DNA from: Pseudomonas sp. PDM18
Lineage (GTDB): Bacteria > Pseudomonadota > Gammaproteobacteria > Pseudomonadales > Pseudomonadaceae
Assembly (NCBI RefSeq): GCF_014852585.1
Contig: NZ_JACVBX010000003.1
Span: 248,001-312,000, forward strand
Reading direction: 5' to 3'
DNA length: 64,000 bases
Positions 7,917 through 17,608 of the stretch are shown here, one piece after another. The position numbers and the translations under genes were made by a program. Each line of letters opens with the position of its first letter. Within the stretch, counting starts at the first letter, position 1. The notes beneath the pieces were generated by a model. It made no database searches. It saw nothing but the letters and a program-made list of their open reading frames with translations, and was not told the DNA's origin.

Positions 7917-9620
7917 ATGAACGATCAAGTCGTGCTGTCCGGGCTCGCTCGCCAACTGGTGATTGCCGAGCTGCTGGATGAAAAGAGCGCCCAGCAGGCG
8001 CAGCTACAGGCCCAGCGCAACAATCTGTCGCTGGTGACTTATCTGGTGCAGAACAAGCTGGTCAAGAGCAAGCCGCTGACCGAGCTGGCGGCGGACCAGT
8101 TCGGTATTGCCTATCTGGACCTTTCCTCGATCGACAAGGACAGCCTGCCCAAGGAGCTGATCAGCGAAAAGCTGGTGCGCCAGCACCGCGTGATGCCGCT
8201 GTGGCGCCGGGGCAACAAGCTTTTTGTGGGTCTGTCCGACCCGACCAACCACCAGGCGATCACCGACGTCCAGTTCAGCACTGGCCTGACCACCGAGGCC
8301 ATCCTGGTCGAGGACGACAAGCTTGGCGATGCCATCGAGAAGCTGTTCGAAAGCGCCAACAGCGGGCTGGATGACCTTGGCGATGTCGACCTCGAAGGCC
8401 TCGACATCGAGCACGGCAACACCGAACCCAAGGACGACCCCATTGGCGGTGACGCCGACGACGCGCCGGTGGTGCGCTTCGTCAACAAGATGCTGCTCGA
8501 CGCCATCAAGGGCGGCTCGTCCGACTTGCACTTCGAGCCCTACGAGAAGATCTACCGCGTCCGCTTCCGTACCGATGGCATGTTGCATGAAACCGCCAAG
8601 CCGCCGATCCAGCTGGCCAGCCGTATCTCCGCACGCCTGAAGGTAATGGCCGGTCTGGATATTTCCGAGCGCCGCAAGCCCCAGGACGGCCGTATCAAGA
8701 TGCGAGTGTCCAAGACCAAGTCCATCGATTTCCGCGTCAACACCCTGCCCACGCTGTGGGGCGAAAAGATCGTGATGCGGATCCTCGACTCCTCCAGCGC
8801 GCAGATGGGGATCGACGCGCTGGGCTACGAAGAAGCGCAGAAGCAGCTCTACCTCGATGCATTGAAGCAACCGCAGGGCATGATTCTGGTGACCGGCCCG
8901 ACTGGCTCGGGCAAGACGGTATCGCTCTATACCGGCCTGAATATCCTCAACACGCCGGACATCAATATCTCCACCGCCGAAGACCCGGTGGAGATCAACC
9001 TGGAAGGCATCAACCAGGTCAACGTCAACCCGCGCCAGGGCATGGACTTCGCCCAGGCCCTGCGCGCCTTCCTGCGCCAGGACCCTGACGTGATCATGGT
9101 TGGTGAGATCCGCGACCTGGAAACCGCCGAGATCGCCATCAAGGCGGCGCAGACCGGTCACATGGTGATGTCCACCCTGCACACCAACAGCGCAGCCGAA
9201 ACCCTGACGCGCCTGCTGAACATGGGGGTCGCCTCGTTCAACCTGGCCACCTCGACCAACCTGATCATTGCCCAGCGCCTGGCGCGCAAGCTCTGTCCGC
9301 ACTGCAAGAAAGAACACGACGTTCCACGGGAAGCCCTGCTGCACGAAGGCTTCCCTGCGGACCAGATCGGCAGCTTCAAGCTCTATTCGCCAGTCGGGTG
9401 CGACAATTGCAAAGGTGGATACAAGGGCCGCTTGGGTATTTATGAAGTGGTTAAAATCACGCCTGCGCTGCAACGCATTATCATGGAGGAAGGCAACTCC
9501 ATTCAGATCGCGGAGCAAGCCCGCAAAGAAGGCTTCAATGACCTGCGTACCTCGGGCCTGCTCAAGGCCATGCAAGGCATCACCAGCCTCGAGGAAGTCA
9601 ACCGCGTGACCAAGGATTAA
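7917..9620 (+). CDS. pilB: Type IV pilus extension ATPase PilB
   Basis: This 567-residue cytoplasmic motor powers pilus extension. An N-terminal GspE/MshEN-type domain with RQHRVMPLWRRGNKLFVGLSDP precedes the ATPase. Walker A GPTGSGKT starts at residue 327; the Asp box and Walker B region (DPDVIMVGEIRD) lie near 390. A zinc-binding pair of Cys motifs (CPHC at about 460 and CDNC about 35 residues later) is typical of PilB/GspE. I start at MNDQ (7917), which aligns with P. aeruginosa PilB and lies downstream of the promoter. It begins the pilBCD operon, divergent from pilA, and pilC follows after 3 nt. Confidence 0.96.
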   Translation: MNDQVVLSGLARQLVIAELLDEKSAQQAQLQAQRNNLSLVTYLVQNKLVKSKPLTELAADQFGIAYLDLSSIDKDSLPKELISEKLVRQHRVMPLWRRGNKLFVGLSDPTNHQAITDVQFSTGLTTEAILVEDDKLGDAIEKLFESANSGLDDLGDVDLEGLDIEHGNTEPKDDPIGGDADDAPVVRFVNKMLLDAIKGGSSDLHFEPYEKIYRVRFRTDGMLHETAKPPIQLASRISARLKVMAGLDISERRKPQDGRIKMRVSKTKSIDFRVNTLPTLWGEKIVMRILDSSSAQMGIDALGYEEAQKQLYLDALKQPQGMILVTGPTGSGKTVSLYTGLNILNTPDINISTAEDPVEINLEGINQVNVNPRQGMDFAQALRAFLRQDPDVIMVGEIRDLETAEIAIKAAQTGHMVMSTLHTNSAAETLTRLLNMGVASFNLATSTNLIIAQRLARKLCPHCKKEHDVPREALLHEGFPADQIGSFKLYSPVGCDNCKGGYKGRLGIYEVVKITPALQRIIMEEGNSIQIAEQARKEGFNDLRTSGLLKAMQGITSLEEVNRVTKD

Positions 9621-9623
9621 TCC

Positions 9624-10841
9624 ATGGCGGATAAAGCAGCAAAAATGGGCGTCTTTACCTGGGAAGGTACGGATCGCAAGGGCGGGAAGGTCAAAGGGGA
9701 GCTTTCCGGCATGAACACCGCCTTGGTCAAGGCGCAACTGCGCAAGCAGGGCATCAACCCGACCAAGGTGCGCAAGAAGGGCATGTCCCTGCTAAGCGCG
9801 GGCAAGAAGATCAAGCCCATGGACATCGCGCTGTTCACCCGGCAGATGGCAACCATGATGGGCTCGGGCGTGCCGCTGCTGCAGTCATTCGACATCATCG
9901 GCGAGGGTTTCGACAACCCCAACATGCGCAAGCTGGTGGAGGAGATCAAGCAGGAAGTCGCCGCCGGCAACAGCCTGGCCAACTCCCTGCGCAAGAAGCC
10001 GCAGTACTTCGACGACCTGTACTGCAACCTGGTCGATGCCGGTGAGCAATCCGGTGCGCTGGAAACCTTGCTGGATCGCGTGGCGACCTATAAGGAAAAG
10101 ACCGAATCGCTCAAAGCCAAGATCAAGAAGGCGATGACCTATCCGATCGCGGTCGTGGTGGTTGCAGTCATCGTCTCCGCGATCCTGCTGATCAAGGTGG
10201 TGCCACAGTTCCAATCCGTCTTCGCAGGTTTTGGCGCGGAACTACCGGCTTTCACCATGTTCGTGATCCATATTTCCGAAGCGCTACAGACCTGGTGGTT
10301 TGTTGTGCTGATCGCCATGTTCGGCTTCGCTTTCGGCTTCCGTGAGTTTCACAAGCGATCCGAAAAATTCCGCGACGCGCTCGACCGTGGATTGCTGAAG
10401 ATTCCGGTGATCGGCGACATCCTCTACAAATCCGCCGTAGCCCGTTACGCCCGCACGCTCGCCACCACCTTTGCCGCGGGTGTTCCCCTGGTAGAGGCGC
10501 TTGATTCCGTAGCCGGCGCAGCCGGCAACGTGGTGTTCCGCAATGCGGTCTATCGCATCAAGCAGGACGTATCCTCCGGTACCCAGCTGAACTTCTCCAT
10601 GCGCACCACCGGCGTGTTCCCGAGCATGGCGATCCAGATGGCCGCCATCGGTGAGGAATCCGGCTCCCTCGACGCGATGCTGGACAAGGTGGCCTCGTTC
10701 TACGAAGAAGAGGTCGACAACGCTGTGGATAACCTGACCACCCTGATGGAGCCGCTGATCATGGCGGTCCTGGGTGTGCTGGTCGGTGGCCTGATCATCG
10801 CAATGTACCTGCCGATCTTCCAACTGGGCTCCGTCGTTTAA
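9624..10841 (+). CDS. pilC: Type IV pilus inner-membrane platform protein PilC
   Basis: This 405-residue member of the GspF/PilC family has two repeated T2SSF domains: one around FTRQMATMMGSGVPLLQSFDII and one around YARTLATTFAAGVPLVEALDSVAG. Three membrane segments are seen (AVVVVAVIVSAILLIKVVPQF, WWFVVLIAMFGFAFGF and the C-terminal MAVLGVLVGGLIIAMYLP). It couples the PilB motor to the assembling pilin. It sits 3 nt after pilB, and its stop overlaps the pilD start as TAATG. Length agrees with the family. Confidence 0.96.
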   Translation: MADKAAKMGVFTWEGTDRKGGKVKGELSGMNTALVKAQLRKQGINPTKVRKKGMSLLSAGKKIKPMDIALFTRQMATMMGSGVPLLQSFDIIGEGFDNPNMRKLVEEIKQEVAAGNSLANSLRKKPQYFDDLYCNLVDAGEQSGALETLLDRVATYKEKTESLKAKIKKAMTYPIAVVVVAVIVSAILLIKVVPQFQSVFAGFGAELPAFTMFVIHISEALQTWWFVVLIAMFGFAFGFREFHKRSEKFRDALDRGLLKIPVIGDILYKSAVARYARTLATTFAAGVPLVEALDSVAGAAGNVVFRNAVYRIKQDVSSGTQLNFSMRTTGVFPSMAIQMAAIGEESGSLDAMLDKVASFYEEEVDNAVDNLTTLMEPLIMAVLGVLVGGLIIAMYLPIFQLGSVV

Positions 10842-11713
10842 TGTTCTTCTTCGACCTCCTGGCCAGCACCCCGCTGGCCTTTGTTTCATGCGTCACCCTT
10901 CTCGGCCTGCTGGTCGGCAGCTTCCTCAACGTGGTGATCCATCGCCTGCCGCGAATGATGGAACGCGACTGGCAGCAGCAGGCGCGGGAAACCCTGGGCC
11001 TGCCGGAGGGTGAGAAGCGCCCGACCTACAACCTGGTCCTGCCCAACTCCCAGTGCCCGCATTGCGCCCACGAGATCAAGCCGTGGGAGAACATCCCGCT
11101 GGTGAGCTGGCTGGCGCTGGGTGGCAAGTGTTCGTCGTGCAAGGCGCCGATCAGCAAGCGTTACCCGCTGGTCGAGTTGGCCTGTGGCGTACTGTCGGCC
11201 TTCATCGCCTGGCATTACGGCTTCGGCTGGCAGTCCGGCGCGATGCTGCTGCTGACCTGGGGTCTGCTGGCGATGAGCATGATCGACGTCGATCATCAGC
11301 TGCTGCCGGACGCCCTGGTGTTGCCGTTGCTCTGGCTGGGGCTGATCGTCAACCACTTCGGGCTTTTTACCAGCCTGGGCGACGCGCTCTGGGGCGCGGT
11401 GTTCGGTTACCTGAGCCTGTGGTCGGTGTACTGGCTGTTCAAGCTGATCACCGGCAAGGAAGGCATGGGCTACGGCGATTTCAAGCTGCTGGCCATGCTC
11501 GGCGCCTGGGGTGGCTGGCAGGTGCTGCCGCAGACCATCCTGTTCTCGTCGCTGGTAGGTGCTGTGCTGGGCGTGATCATGCTGCGCCTGCGCAATGCTG
11601 AAACCAGTACGCCCATCCCCTTCGGCCCCTATCTGGCCATCGCCGGCTGGATTGCGCTGCTCTGGGGTGATCAAATAACCGCGACCTATCTGCAGTTCGC
11701 CGGTTTCCGCTAG
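10841..11713 (+). CDS. pilD: Prepilin peptidase / N-methyltransferase PilD
   Basis: This 290-residue bifunctional membrane enzyme cuts prepilin leaders after glycine and methylates the new N-terminus. The cytoplasmic zinc-binding domain carries CPHC and CSSC. The catalytic aspartates are in [12 protein letters not shown] and in the [11 protein letters not shown] (GxGD) motif. About eight membrane helices are predicted. It would process PilA and the minor pilins FimT, FimU, PilV, PilW, PilX and PilE of this window, and also type II secretion pseudopilins. The start overlaps the pilC stop by one base. Confidence 0.96.
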   Translation: MFFFDLLASTPLAFVSCVTLLGLLVGSFLNVVIHRLPRMMERDWQQQARETLGLPEGEKRPTYNLVLPNSQCPHCAHEIKPWENIPLVSWLALGGKCSSCKAPISKRYPLVELACGVLSAFIAWHYGFGWQSGAMLLLTWGLLAMSMIDVDHQLLPDALVLPLLWLGLIVNHFGLFTSLGDALWGAVFGYLSLWSVYWLFKLITGKEGMGYGDFKLLAMLGAWGGWQVLPQTILFSSLVGAVLGVIMLRLRNAETSTPIPFGPYLAIAGWIALLWGDQITATYLQFAGFR

Positions 11714-11778
11714 CCTTCTCCCGCGCCGATTCTTGTCGGCGCATCTGGACGGCCACCGGGCCGGCTGAAAGGAGAACG

Positions 11779-12387
11779 ATGAAACCCTGGATTCTGGGCC
11801 TTACTGGCGGCATCGGCAGCGGCAAGAGTGCCGCCGCCGAGCATTTCGCCTCGCTGGGCATCCACATGGTCGACGCCGACCACGCTGCGCGCTGGGTGGT
11901 GGAACCCGGCCGCCCTGCCCTCGCGAAGATCGTCGAGCGCTTCGGCGAAGCCATGCTGCTTCCGGACGGCCAGCTCAACCGCGCCGCCCTGCGCGAGCGC
12001 ATCTTCAAGGCGGAAGACGAACGCCGCTGGCTGGAACAGCTGCTGCACCCGCTGATCGGCCAGGAGATCGCCAGCAACCTGGCGCAGGCGCAATCGCCCT
12101 ACGCCATCCTGGTCTCGCCGCTGCTGGTGGAGTCCGGGCAGCACCGCATGACCCAGCGCGTGCTGGTGGTGGATACCCCGGAACACCTGCAACTGGAGCG
12201 CACCATGCGCCGCGACCAGGTGTCCGAAGAACAGGTCCGCTCGATTCTCAAGGCCCAGGCCTTGCGCGACGACCGACTCAAGCACGCGGACGACGTGCTG
12301 CTCAACGATGGCGACCTCGACCACCTGCACCAGCAGGTCGAGCGTCTGCATCAGTTCTATCTAGGCCTGCGTGGAGGACAACCATGA
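11779..12387 (+). CDS. coaE: Dephospho-CoA kinase CoaE
   Basis: This 202-residue P-loop kinase performs the last step of coenzyme A synthesis, phosphorylating the 3' hydroxyl of dephospho-CoA. The N-terminal [13 protein letters not shown] holds Walker A, and [11 protein letters not shown] is the conserved acidic substrate motif. The start has GAAAGGAGA 5 nt upstream. The stop overlaps the yacG start (ATGA), a pairing with pilBCD that is common in gammaproteobacteria. Confidence 0.96.
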   Translation: MKPWILGLTGGIGSGKSAAAEHFASLGIHMVDADHAARWVVEPGRPALAKIVERFGEAMLLPDGQLNRAALRERIFKAEDERRWLEQLLHPLIGQEIASNLAQAQSPYAILVSPLLVESGQHRMTQRVLVVDTPEHLQLERTMRRDQVSEEQVRSILKAQALRDDRLKHADDVLLNDGDLDHLHQQVERLHQFYLGLRGGQP

Positions 12388-12587
12388 GCCAACCCCTGAC
12401 CGTGGAATGCCCCACCTGCGGCGCCCCCGTGGAGTGGAGCGCAAAGAGCGAGTTCCGCCCCTTCTGTTCGCACCGCTGCAAGCTGATCGACCTCGGCGCC
12501 TGGGCGGCGGAAGAACACGCCATCCCCGGCGATAATCTCGAGGACGAGCTGTTCTCCGGCGATCTGGAGAAGCCGCGCGGGCATTGA
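12384..12587 (+). CDS. yacG: DNA gyrase inhibitor / zinc-binding protein YacG
   Basis: This 67-residue protein has the four-cysteine zinc site CPTCG and FCSHRC, followed by the conserved [18 protein letters not shown]. coli YacG binds GyrB and inhibits gyrase. The gene overlaps coaE by 4 nt and is followed by a terminator. Confidence 0.95.
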   Translation: MSQPLTVECPTCGAPVEWSAKSEFRPFCSHRCKLIDLGAWAAEEHAIPGDNLEDELFSGDLEKPRGH

Positions 12588-12601
12588 GCCCACTCATGAA
12601 G

Positions 12602-12625
12602 CCGCCCCGTTGGGCGGCTTTTTTG
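12602..12625 (+). terminator. Terminator of pilBCD-coaE-yacG
   Basis: A GCCGCCC / GGGCGGC stem with a CGTT loop is followed by T6. Confidence 0.85.
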
Positions 12626-12646
12626 TGCGCGACGGATGGGCTTTTC

Positions 12647-12728
12647 GTAGGAGCGAGCTTGCTCGCGAACCGTCCGAGTTGCAGGTTAGCCAGCCGAAAA
12701 GAGAGTTCGCGAGCAAGCTCGCTCCTAC
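12647..12728. repeat. Inverted pair of REP elements
   Basis: GTAGGAGCGAGCTTGCTCGC (12647 onward, unit to 12670) and its reverse complement (12705-12728) face each other across 34 nt. This is the well-known Pseudomonas REP sequence, usually found between genes. Confidence 0.85.
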
Positions 12729-12734
12729 AGGAAT

Positions 12735-12764
12735 GAAAAAGGTCCGCATCTGCGGGCCTTTTTC
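12735..12764 (-). terminator. Bidirectional terminator
   Basis: A stem of AAAAAGGYCCGCA and its complement with a short loop has T runs on both strands. It ends the minus-strand genes 12767-14239. Confidence 0.75.
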
Positions 12765-12766
12765 AT

Positions 12767-12982
12767 TCAGGGACGCATGAAGGCGTAGTCCCGTTCCTCA
12801 TCCAGGTTGTCGGCGAGGAAATGCAGTTCATGCCCCAGGTCTTCCTGCGTGCGCACCTGCGCGTTGGCCTGCACCACCGCGCTGAGCAGCGCGCGCACGA
12901 CCAGTTGCGGGTCCTGCCCGCCCGCTTCAGCTTCGATCAGCAGCTCGTGGAGGCGTTGTTCAGCCCAGCTGTGAATGCTCAT
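12767..12982 (-). CDS. Conserved hypothetical small protein, 71 aa
   Basis: An acidic, probably helical cytoplasmic protein (starts MSIHSWAEQRLHELLIEAEAG, ends DEERDYAFMRP) without a recognised motif, signal or membrane segment. The ATG has AAGGAG 7 nt upstream, which makes it a credible gene. A small gene in this position downstream of yacG is also present in P. aeruginosa as I remember it. Function unknown. Confidence 0.75.
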   Translation of the reverse strand: MSIHSWAEQRLHELLIEAEAGGQDPQLVVRALLSAVVQANAQVRTQEDLGHELHFLADNLDEERDYAFMRP

Positions 12983-13088
12983 CGGCGATCTCCTTGCGAA
13001 TGGGGGCCAAGCTTCCCCGATCCCGGGAGTCTTCCGAACTGATCTGGATCAAACCGCCACAGCCATGGGCCTCGCAGATGGCCGAACA

Positions 13089-13778
13089 TCAGCGGGGCTC
13101 ATCGTCATCCTTCCACGGCGCCTGCAGGTAGCGCGTGCGGTTGAAGGTCTCCAGCCAGTCTGGATAGAAGACCACCAGCCCGGTGACGATGGTGCCGTTG
13201 ATGAAGGCTTCAGGAAACATGATCAGCCAGAGGTAACCGATGAAGTCCTCGATCCACGGCGGCATCGGGAACAGCCCGTCCATCCACAGCAGGCCGAGGC
13301 CCAGCAGCAGGCTGCAGACCGCCGCCAGCGCCGCCGGGAAGAAGCCCGAGCAGAAGATGTAGACGAACAGGTTCCGCGGCTGCCGTCGCTCGACGAAGAT
13401 CGCCGCCAGTTCGGTGATGACCACCGGAATTAGCACCAGCAGGATGCCGTTGACGCCGATGGCCGCCCAGTCCTGCCGGCCAATGGCGCACAGTCCCAGT
13501 TGCGCGACGAGGCCGACCAGCACCGCCAGCGGCCAGTCCAGCAGCAGGGTCACGGCGGTCATGCCGATGAAGTGGAAGGACACCCCGGAGGCGAAGTCGC
13601 GCCGCACCAACCAGAGCAGGAACAGCCCGAGCATGGTGCCAAACACCAGGTGCTGGCGGCGGAAGTCGCTGACGAGCTCCAGCCACGGCGCGCGCCAGAT
13701 GGCCCAGGCGACGACGGGCAAGTAGATCGCCCAGCCAAGCTCCAGGGTTTCCGCGGACAGCAGCTGCGAGGCGATCAC
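13089..13778 (-). CDS. CbiM-like / energy-coupling factor permease-type membrane protein
   Basis: This 229-residue protein has about six to seven membrane helices. The stretch SGVSFHFIGMTAVTLLLDWPLAVLVG resembles the CbiM/NikM substrate-specific component of ECF-type metal transporters, but the N-terminal metal-binding histidine of CbiM is not evident, and no ATPase or CbiQ gene is nearby. The start is a GTG that overlaps the upstream stop (GTGA at 13775-13778), so it is coupled to the exported protein. A transport role is plausible, but the substrate is unknown. Confidence 0.65.
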   Translation of the reverse strand: MIASQLLSAETLELGWAIYLPVVAWAIWRAPWLELVSDFRRQHLVFGTMLGLFLLWLVRRDFASGVSFHFIGMTAVTLLLDWPLAVLVGLVAQLGLCAIGRQDWAAIGVNGILLVLIPVVITELAAIFVERRQPRNLFVYIFCSGFFPAALAAVCSLLLGLGLLWMDGLFPMPPWIEDFIGYLWLIMFPEAFINGTIVTGLVVFYPDWLETFNRTRYLQAPWKDDDEPR

Positions 13779-14239
13779 GGCGCGCCCCGCTCCAGCGCCT
13801 GACGCAAAGCCTCAACGGAATCGAACTGATGAGTCGAGACAACCTTGCCCTGCTCGAGTTGCAGCCAGGTCACCGCATCGGCCTGGGCCGGGAAGCGGTT
13901 GGCCACGCGTGGCTCGCGGTCGAGCAGCACGTGGTATGAGTAGTCGCGCATGGAGGGAATGGCGAACAGCTTCGAGATGGGCGGGGGCATGCGGCTGATG
14001 TCGGCGACGAAGGCCGCATGGCGCGACTCCAGGTAGCCTGTCGGGCGCTCGGTCAGAACCGTTTTCACCAGCTTCGAGCCGGCCATGTCGTGCGCGACCA
14101 GCAGCACCTTGAGGTCAGTGTTCGCGGTGTAGGGGTTGTCGAACTGATCCAGCAGCGTCCAGCCGGTGGCCGGCGACTCCTGCGCCACCGCCAGGCTCGC
14201 CAGTACCATCAACAGCATCCCGCTCAGCACTCGTCTCAC
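13775..14239 (-). CDS. Exported hypothetical protein
   Basis: About 154 residues. I place the start at the GTG at 14239, which has AGGGGGA 5 nt upstream and gives a good Sec signal peptide (MRRVLSGMLLMVLASLAVAQ, cut near ES). The mature part (LKVLLVAHDMAGSKLVKTVL, YSYHVLLDREPRVANRFPAQADAVTWLQL) has a thioredoxin-like strand pattern but no CxxC. It is coupled to the membrane protein downstream. Role unknown. Confidence 0.7.
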   Translation of the reverse strand: MRRVLSGMLLMVLASLAVAQESPATGWTLLDQFDNPYTANTDLKVLLVAHDMAGSKLVKTVLTERPTGYLESRHAAFVADISRMPPPISKLFAIPSMRDYSYHVLLDREPRVANRFPAQADAVTWLQLEQGKVVSTHQFDSVEALRQALERGAP

Positions 14240-14330
14240 GCTTCCCCCTTGCCAGGAACCGCCAATGATTGGCAACAGTCTACACCGCCGCCGTCGCCCG
14301 CCTGCGGTTGCCAGCAACTATGCTTGAGGC

Positions 14331-14960
14331 ATGAACGAGTCTGACTATCTGCGCCTGCTGACGCGCCAGGCGGAACAAGCCAACGACTTTCTCTCCAATG
14401 CCCGCAAGTGGGAACGGGAGTGCTGGGCCTGCCAGCGGCTGCTGCAGGCGCTGAAGGTGCCGTATCGCCAGGAAGACTTCGTTGCGCCCACGCAGCAGCC
14501 GCCGGATGTGCTGTTCCGCGACGCCACCTTCGAGGTGTTCTTCGTGCTCGACCAGGGCCGCCGGCTCAACGAGGAATGGAAGGAAGAACTGCTGCGCCGG
14601 CGCATGGCCCAGAGCCTGAATCAGTTGATCCGCCGCGAGCAGCGGCCGCGACGGATTCCCTGCGCCGAACTGCAGGCGCGCCTGGCACCGACGCTGCGCA
14701 AGAAGGCGCACAACTACACCGAGCGCGGCATCGACCCGCGCGAGCTGGACCTGCTCGCCTTCGTCAGCCTCAAGCGCGAGACGCCTGACTTCAATACCCC
14801 GTTTCCGCCACCCACCGAGTACCTGCGCCAGGGTTGGCGCTCGCTGTCAGTGGTCGGGCCGACCTTCGCCCGCGTGCTTTTCGCCCATAGCGATGCGCCG
14901 GACTTCCTGCGCGGCAGCCTGGGCCGCAGCATCCTTTTCGACATGGGCGTCGGCCTGTAA
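14331..14960 (+). CDS. DUF1780 family protein
   Basis: A 209-residue soluble protein starting MNESDYLRLLTRQAEQANDFL. It resembles the Pseudomonas DUF1780 family (compact alpha/beta fold). The segment YRQEDFVAPTQQPPDVLFRDATFEV holds acidic residues arranged somewhat like a PD-(D/E)XK nuclease core, but I cannot confirm an activity. It is transcribed divergently from the exported protein. The following small gene is on the same strand 94 nt later. Confidence 0.75.
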   Translation: MNESDYLRLLTRQAEQANDFLSNARKWERECWACQRLLQALKVPYRQEDFVAPTQQPPDVLFRDATFEVFFVLDQGRRLNEEWKEELLRRRMAQSLNQLIRREQRPRRIPCAELQARLAPTLRKKAHNYTERGIDPRELDLLAFVSLKRETPDFNTPFPPPTEYLRQGWRSLSVVGPTFARVLFAHSDAPDFLRGSLGRSILFDMGVGL

Positions 14961-15054
14961 ATAGGCGCCGGCGCAAAGCTGCATTGATCGGCGGCGCATT
15001 GAGAGGCCGCCCAAGCCCTACTAGAATGCTCGACATTATAAACGGAGGCCGCCC

Positions 15055-15225
15055 ATGCCCAGTCGCCTGAGCCCCGAAGACCAGCAGAAGGTCGATCAGT
15101 ACCTCAGCTCTCCCGTCCACCAGGTCCAACGCGCGCCGTTCAAACCCTGGCTGATGATGGGAGCCTTGCTCGCTGTGGTCATCGCCCTGGGTTTGCTGAG
15201 CCGCCTCCTGGCCTACCTTGCGTGA
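15055..15225 (+). CDS. DUF3094-like small membrane protein, 56 aa
   Basis: The ATG at 15055 lies shortly after a GGAGG-type site and opens a 56-residue frame ending TGA at 15225. The N-terminal half is polar (MPSRLSPEDQQKVDQYLSSP) and the C-terminal half is one membrane helix (WLMMGALLAVVIALGLLSRLL). The family is conserved in pseudomonads. Its position just upstream of ndh suggests nothing firm about function. Confidence 0.75.
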   Translation: MPSRLSPEDQQKVDQYLSSPVHQVQRAPFKPWLMMGALLAVVIALGLLSRLLAYLA

Positions 15226-15278
15226 GCGCCGTGCCGCCACGGGCCGATACAGGATTCCTTAAGCTATGAGAATGCACC

Positions 15279-16577
15279 ATGTCCCATCGTTTCGTGATCG
15301 TCGGCGGCGGCGCCGGCGGGCTGGAGCTCGCGACCCGTCTCGGCCGCACCCTGGGTAAAAAGGGCAAGGCGCGCATTACGCTCGTCGACGCCAACCTCAC
15401 CCACATCTGGAAACCCCTGCTGCACGAAGTCGCCGCTGGCTCGCTCAACTCCTCCGAGGATGAGCTGAACTACGTCGCCCAGGCGAAATGGAACCACTTC
15501 GAATTCCAGCTCGGCCGCCTCTGCGGCCTGGACCGCGCGAGCAAACGCATCCAGCTCGCCGCCACGCTTGATGAGCAGGGCGAAGAACTGGTGCCGGCGC
15601 GTGGACTCGAATACGACAGCCTGGTCCTGGCCATCGGCAGCACCACCAATGACTTCGGCACCCAGGGCGCCGCGGACCACTGCATCTTCCTGGATACCCG
15701 CGAGCAGGCCGAGCGCTTCCACAAGCAGTTGCTGACCCACTACCTGCGAGCCCATGCCGGGCAGGACAAGGACGACCAGATCAGCGTCGCCATCGTTGGC
15801 GCCGGCGCCACGGGCGTCGAGCTGTCCGCCGAGCTGCATCACGCCGCGCAGGAACTGTCGGCCTACGGCCTGACCGGCATCCAGCCGCAGAACATGCGCA
15901 TCACCCTGATCGAGGCCGGCCCGCGCGTGCTGCCGGCGCTACCCGAGCGCATCAGCCGCCCGGTGCACCAGACGCTGGAGAAGCTCGGCGTGCGCGTGCT
16001 CACCGGTTCGGCGGTGCAGGAAGTGACCGCAGAAGGCCTGCGCACGGCGGTGGGCGAGTTCATTCCGGCGAGCCTGAAGGTCTGGGCGGCGGGCATCCGC
16101 GCGCCGAGCCTGCTCAAGGAGATCGACGGCCTGGAGACCAACCGCATCAACCAGCTGGTGGTCCGCCCTACCCTGCAGACCACCCGCGACGACGACATCT
16201 TCGCCTTCGGTGACTGCGCCGCCTGCCCCATGGGCGATGGCAGCGAACGCACCGTACCGCCGCGCGCCCAGGCTGCGCACCAGCAGGCCTCGCTGCTGGC
16301 CAAGGCCATTGTCGCGCGGCTGGAGGGCAAGCCGCTGCCGGAGTATCGCTACACCGACTACGGCTCGCTGATCTCGCTGTCGCGCTTCAGCGCGGTGGGC
16401 AACCTGATGGGTAACCTGATGGGCAGCGTGAAGCTCGAAGGCTGGCTGGCGCGGATGTTCTACGTGTCGCTGTACCGCATGCACCAGATGGCGCTGTACG
16501 GACCGTTCCGCACCGCGCTGCTGATGATCGCGGACCGCATCGGCCGCAGTACCGAGCCGCGCTTGAAGCTGCATTGA
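15279..16577 (+). CDS. ndh: Type II NADH:quinone oxidoreductase (NDH-2)
   Basis: This 432-residue flavoprotein passes electrons from NADH to quinone at the inner face of the membrane without pumping protons. The first dinucleotide fold IVGGGAGGLELATRLG binds FAD and the second, VAIVGAGATGVELSAEL, binds NADH. DDIFAFGDCAACP is the FAD-closing motif. A C-terminal amphipathic region (SVKLEGWLARMFYVSLYRMHQMALYG) fits membrane attachment. No other electron-transport gene is co-transcribed, but a cyo oxidase operon faces it from the right. Confidence 0.92.
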   Translation: MSHRFVIVGGGAGGLELATRLGRTLGKKGKARITLVDANLTHIWKPLLHEVAAGSLNSSEDELNYVAQAKWNHFEFQLGRLCGLDRASKRIQLAATLDEQGEELVPARGLEYDSLVLAIGSTTNDFGTQGAADHCIFLDTREQAERFHKQLLTHYLRAHAGQDKDDQISVAIVGAGATGVELSAELHHAAQELSAYGLTGIQPQNMRITLIEAGPRVLPALPERISRPVHQTLEKLGVRVLTGSAVQEVTAEGLRTAVGEFIPASLKVWAAGIRAPSLLKEIDGLETNRINQLVVRPTLQTTRDDDIFAFGDCAACPMGDGSERTVPPRAQAAHQQASLLAKAIVARLEGKPLPEYRYTDYGSLISLSRFSAVGNLMGNLMGSVKLEGWLARMFYVSLYRMHQMALYGPFRTALLMIADRIGRSTEPRLKLH

Positions 16578-16662
16578 TCGGGTAGCAATGGCGGGTTAGG
16601 TCCGCTCCTGCGGGAATTGCCCCTTGTAGGAGCGAGCTGTATCGCCGATAAATACCAGGCAC

Positions 16663-16692
16663 AAAAAAGCCGCCCCGAGGGGCGGCTTTTTC
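16663..16692. terminator. Bidirectional terminator between ndh and cyoE
   Basis: AAAAAGCCGCCCC / GGGGCGGCTTTTT with a 2-nt GA loop serves both converging operons. Half a REP-like unit (TGTAGGAGCGAGCT, from about 16625) lies just before it. Confidence 0.85.
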
Positions 16693-16709
16693 GTTGCAGC
16701 AAAGCAGCC

Positions 16710-17597
16710 TTACAGCGCCGCCAGCATCGACTGAGCCGGGAGGGCCTGGAAGTCGATGGACATCATCAGGCTCAGCACGCTGATCGCGATGATGGAGAAG
16801 GCGAACAGCTGGCGGGCCCAGCGGCGGTCATCTTCGGCACTGAAGCCTTTCACCGCGATGAACAGCCACCAGGCGCTGACGGCCAGCGCCACCACCAGGT
16901 AACCGTAGCCGGCGAAGCCGGTCACGGTCAGCAGCAGGGTCGCCAGGCCGAAGGCCACGACGTAGTACAGGATCTGCTTCTTGGTCGCGTCGATGCCCCG
17001 CTCCACCGGCAGCACGGGAATCCCGGCGGCGCGGTAGTCGTTGAGGCGGAAGATCGCGATGGCGTAGCTGTGCGGCATCTGCCAGAGGCAGAAGATCAGC
17101 AGCAGCACCGCCGCGCCCATGTCGAAGTGACCGCTGGCGGCGCAGTAGCCCACCACCGGCGGCATGGCTCCGGAGAGGCTGCCGACCAGCGTGCCGTAGA
17201 CCGAACTGCGCTTGAGCCAGAGGCTGTAGAGCACGACGTAGACGAAGAAGCCGAACGCGGCGAGCAGGGTCGCCTGCACATTGGTCTTCCATGCCAACAG
17301 GCCGAAGCCCGCCGCGCCAAGGACCAGGCCGTGGGCCAGGGCGGCCTTCAGCGAGATCTGCCCGGTCACGGTGACACGGCTGCGGGTACGCTCCATGAAG
17401 CGATCGATGTCGCGGTCGATGCAGTTGTTGAACACACAACCGCTGGCAACGACCAGGGACAGGCCGATCACGGTGGCCAGCAGCAGCATCGGGTCAACGC
17501 TGCCGCGAGCGGCGAGGAAGTATCCTCCCGCCACCGCGATCAGGTTTCCGAAGATGATGCCCGGCTTGGCGACCAGGAGATAACGCTTGAGTTTCAC
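16710..17597 (-). CDS. cyoE: Protoheme IX farnesyltransferase CyoE (heme O synthase)
   Basis: This 295-residue UbiA-family membrane enzyme adds farnesyl to heme B to make the heme O used by CyoB. The signature [15 protein letters not shown] holds the aspartate-rich prenyl-diphosphate site, and [28 protein letters not shown] is family-typical. I start at the GTG at 17597 ([13 protein letters not shown]), which aligns with family N-termini; a longer frame upstream overlaps cyoD. GAGGG lies 8 nt before the start. Confidence 0.93.
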   Translation of the reverse strand: MKLKRYLLVAKPGIIFGNLIAVAGGYFLAARGSVDPMLLLATVIGLSLVVASGCVFNNCIDRDIDRFMERTRSRVTVTGQISLKAALAHGLVLGAAGFGLLAWKTNVQATLLAAFGFFVYVVLYSLWLKRSSVYGTLVGSLSGAMPPVVGYCAASGHFDMGAAVLLLIFCLWQMPHSYAIAIFRLNDYRAAGIPVLPVERGIDATKKQILYYVVAFGLATLLLTVTGFAGYGYLVVALAVSAWWLFIAVKGFSAEDDRRWARQLFAFSIIAISVLSLMMSIDFQALPAQSMLAAL

Positions 17598-17608
17598 GGC
17601 ATCGGCCC

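Noticed and set aside
8004-9737. A 577-codon minus-strand frame
   Set aside because: Antisense to pilB with no start signals or family motifs.
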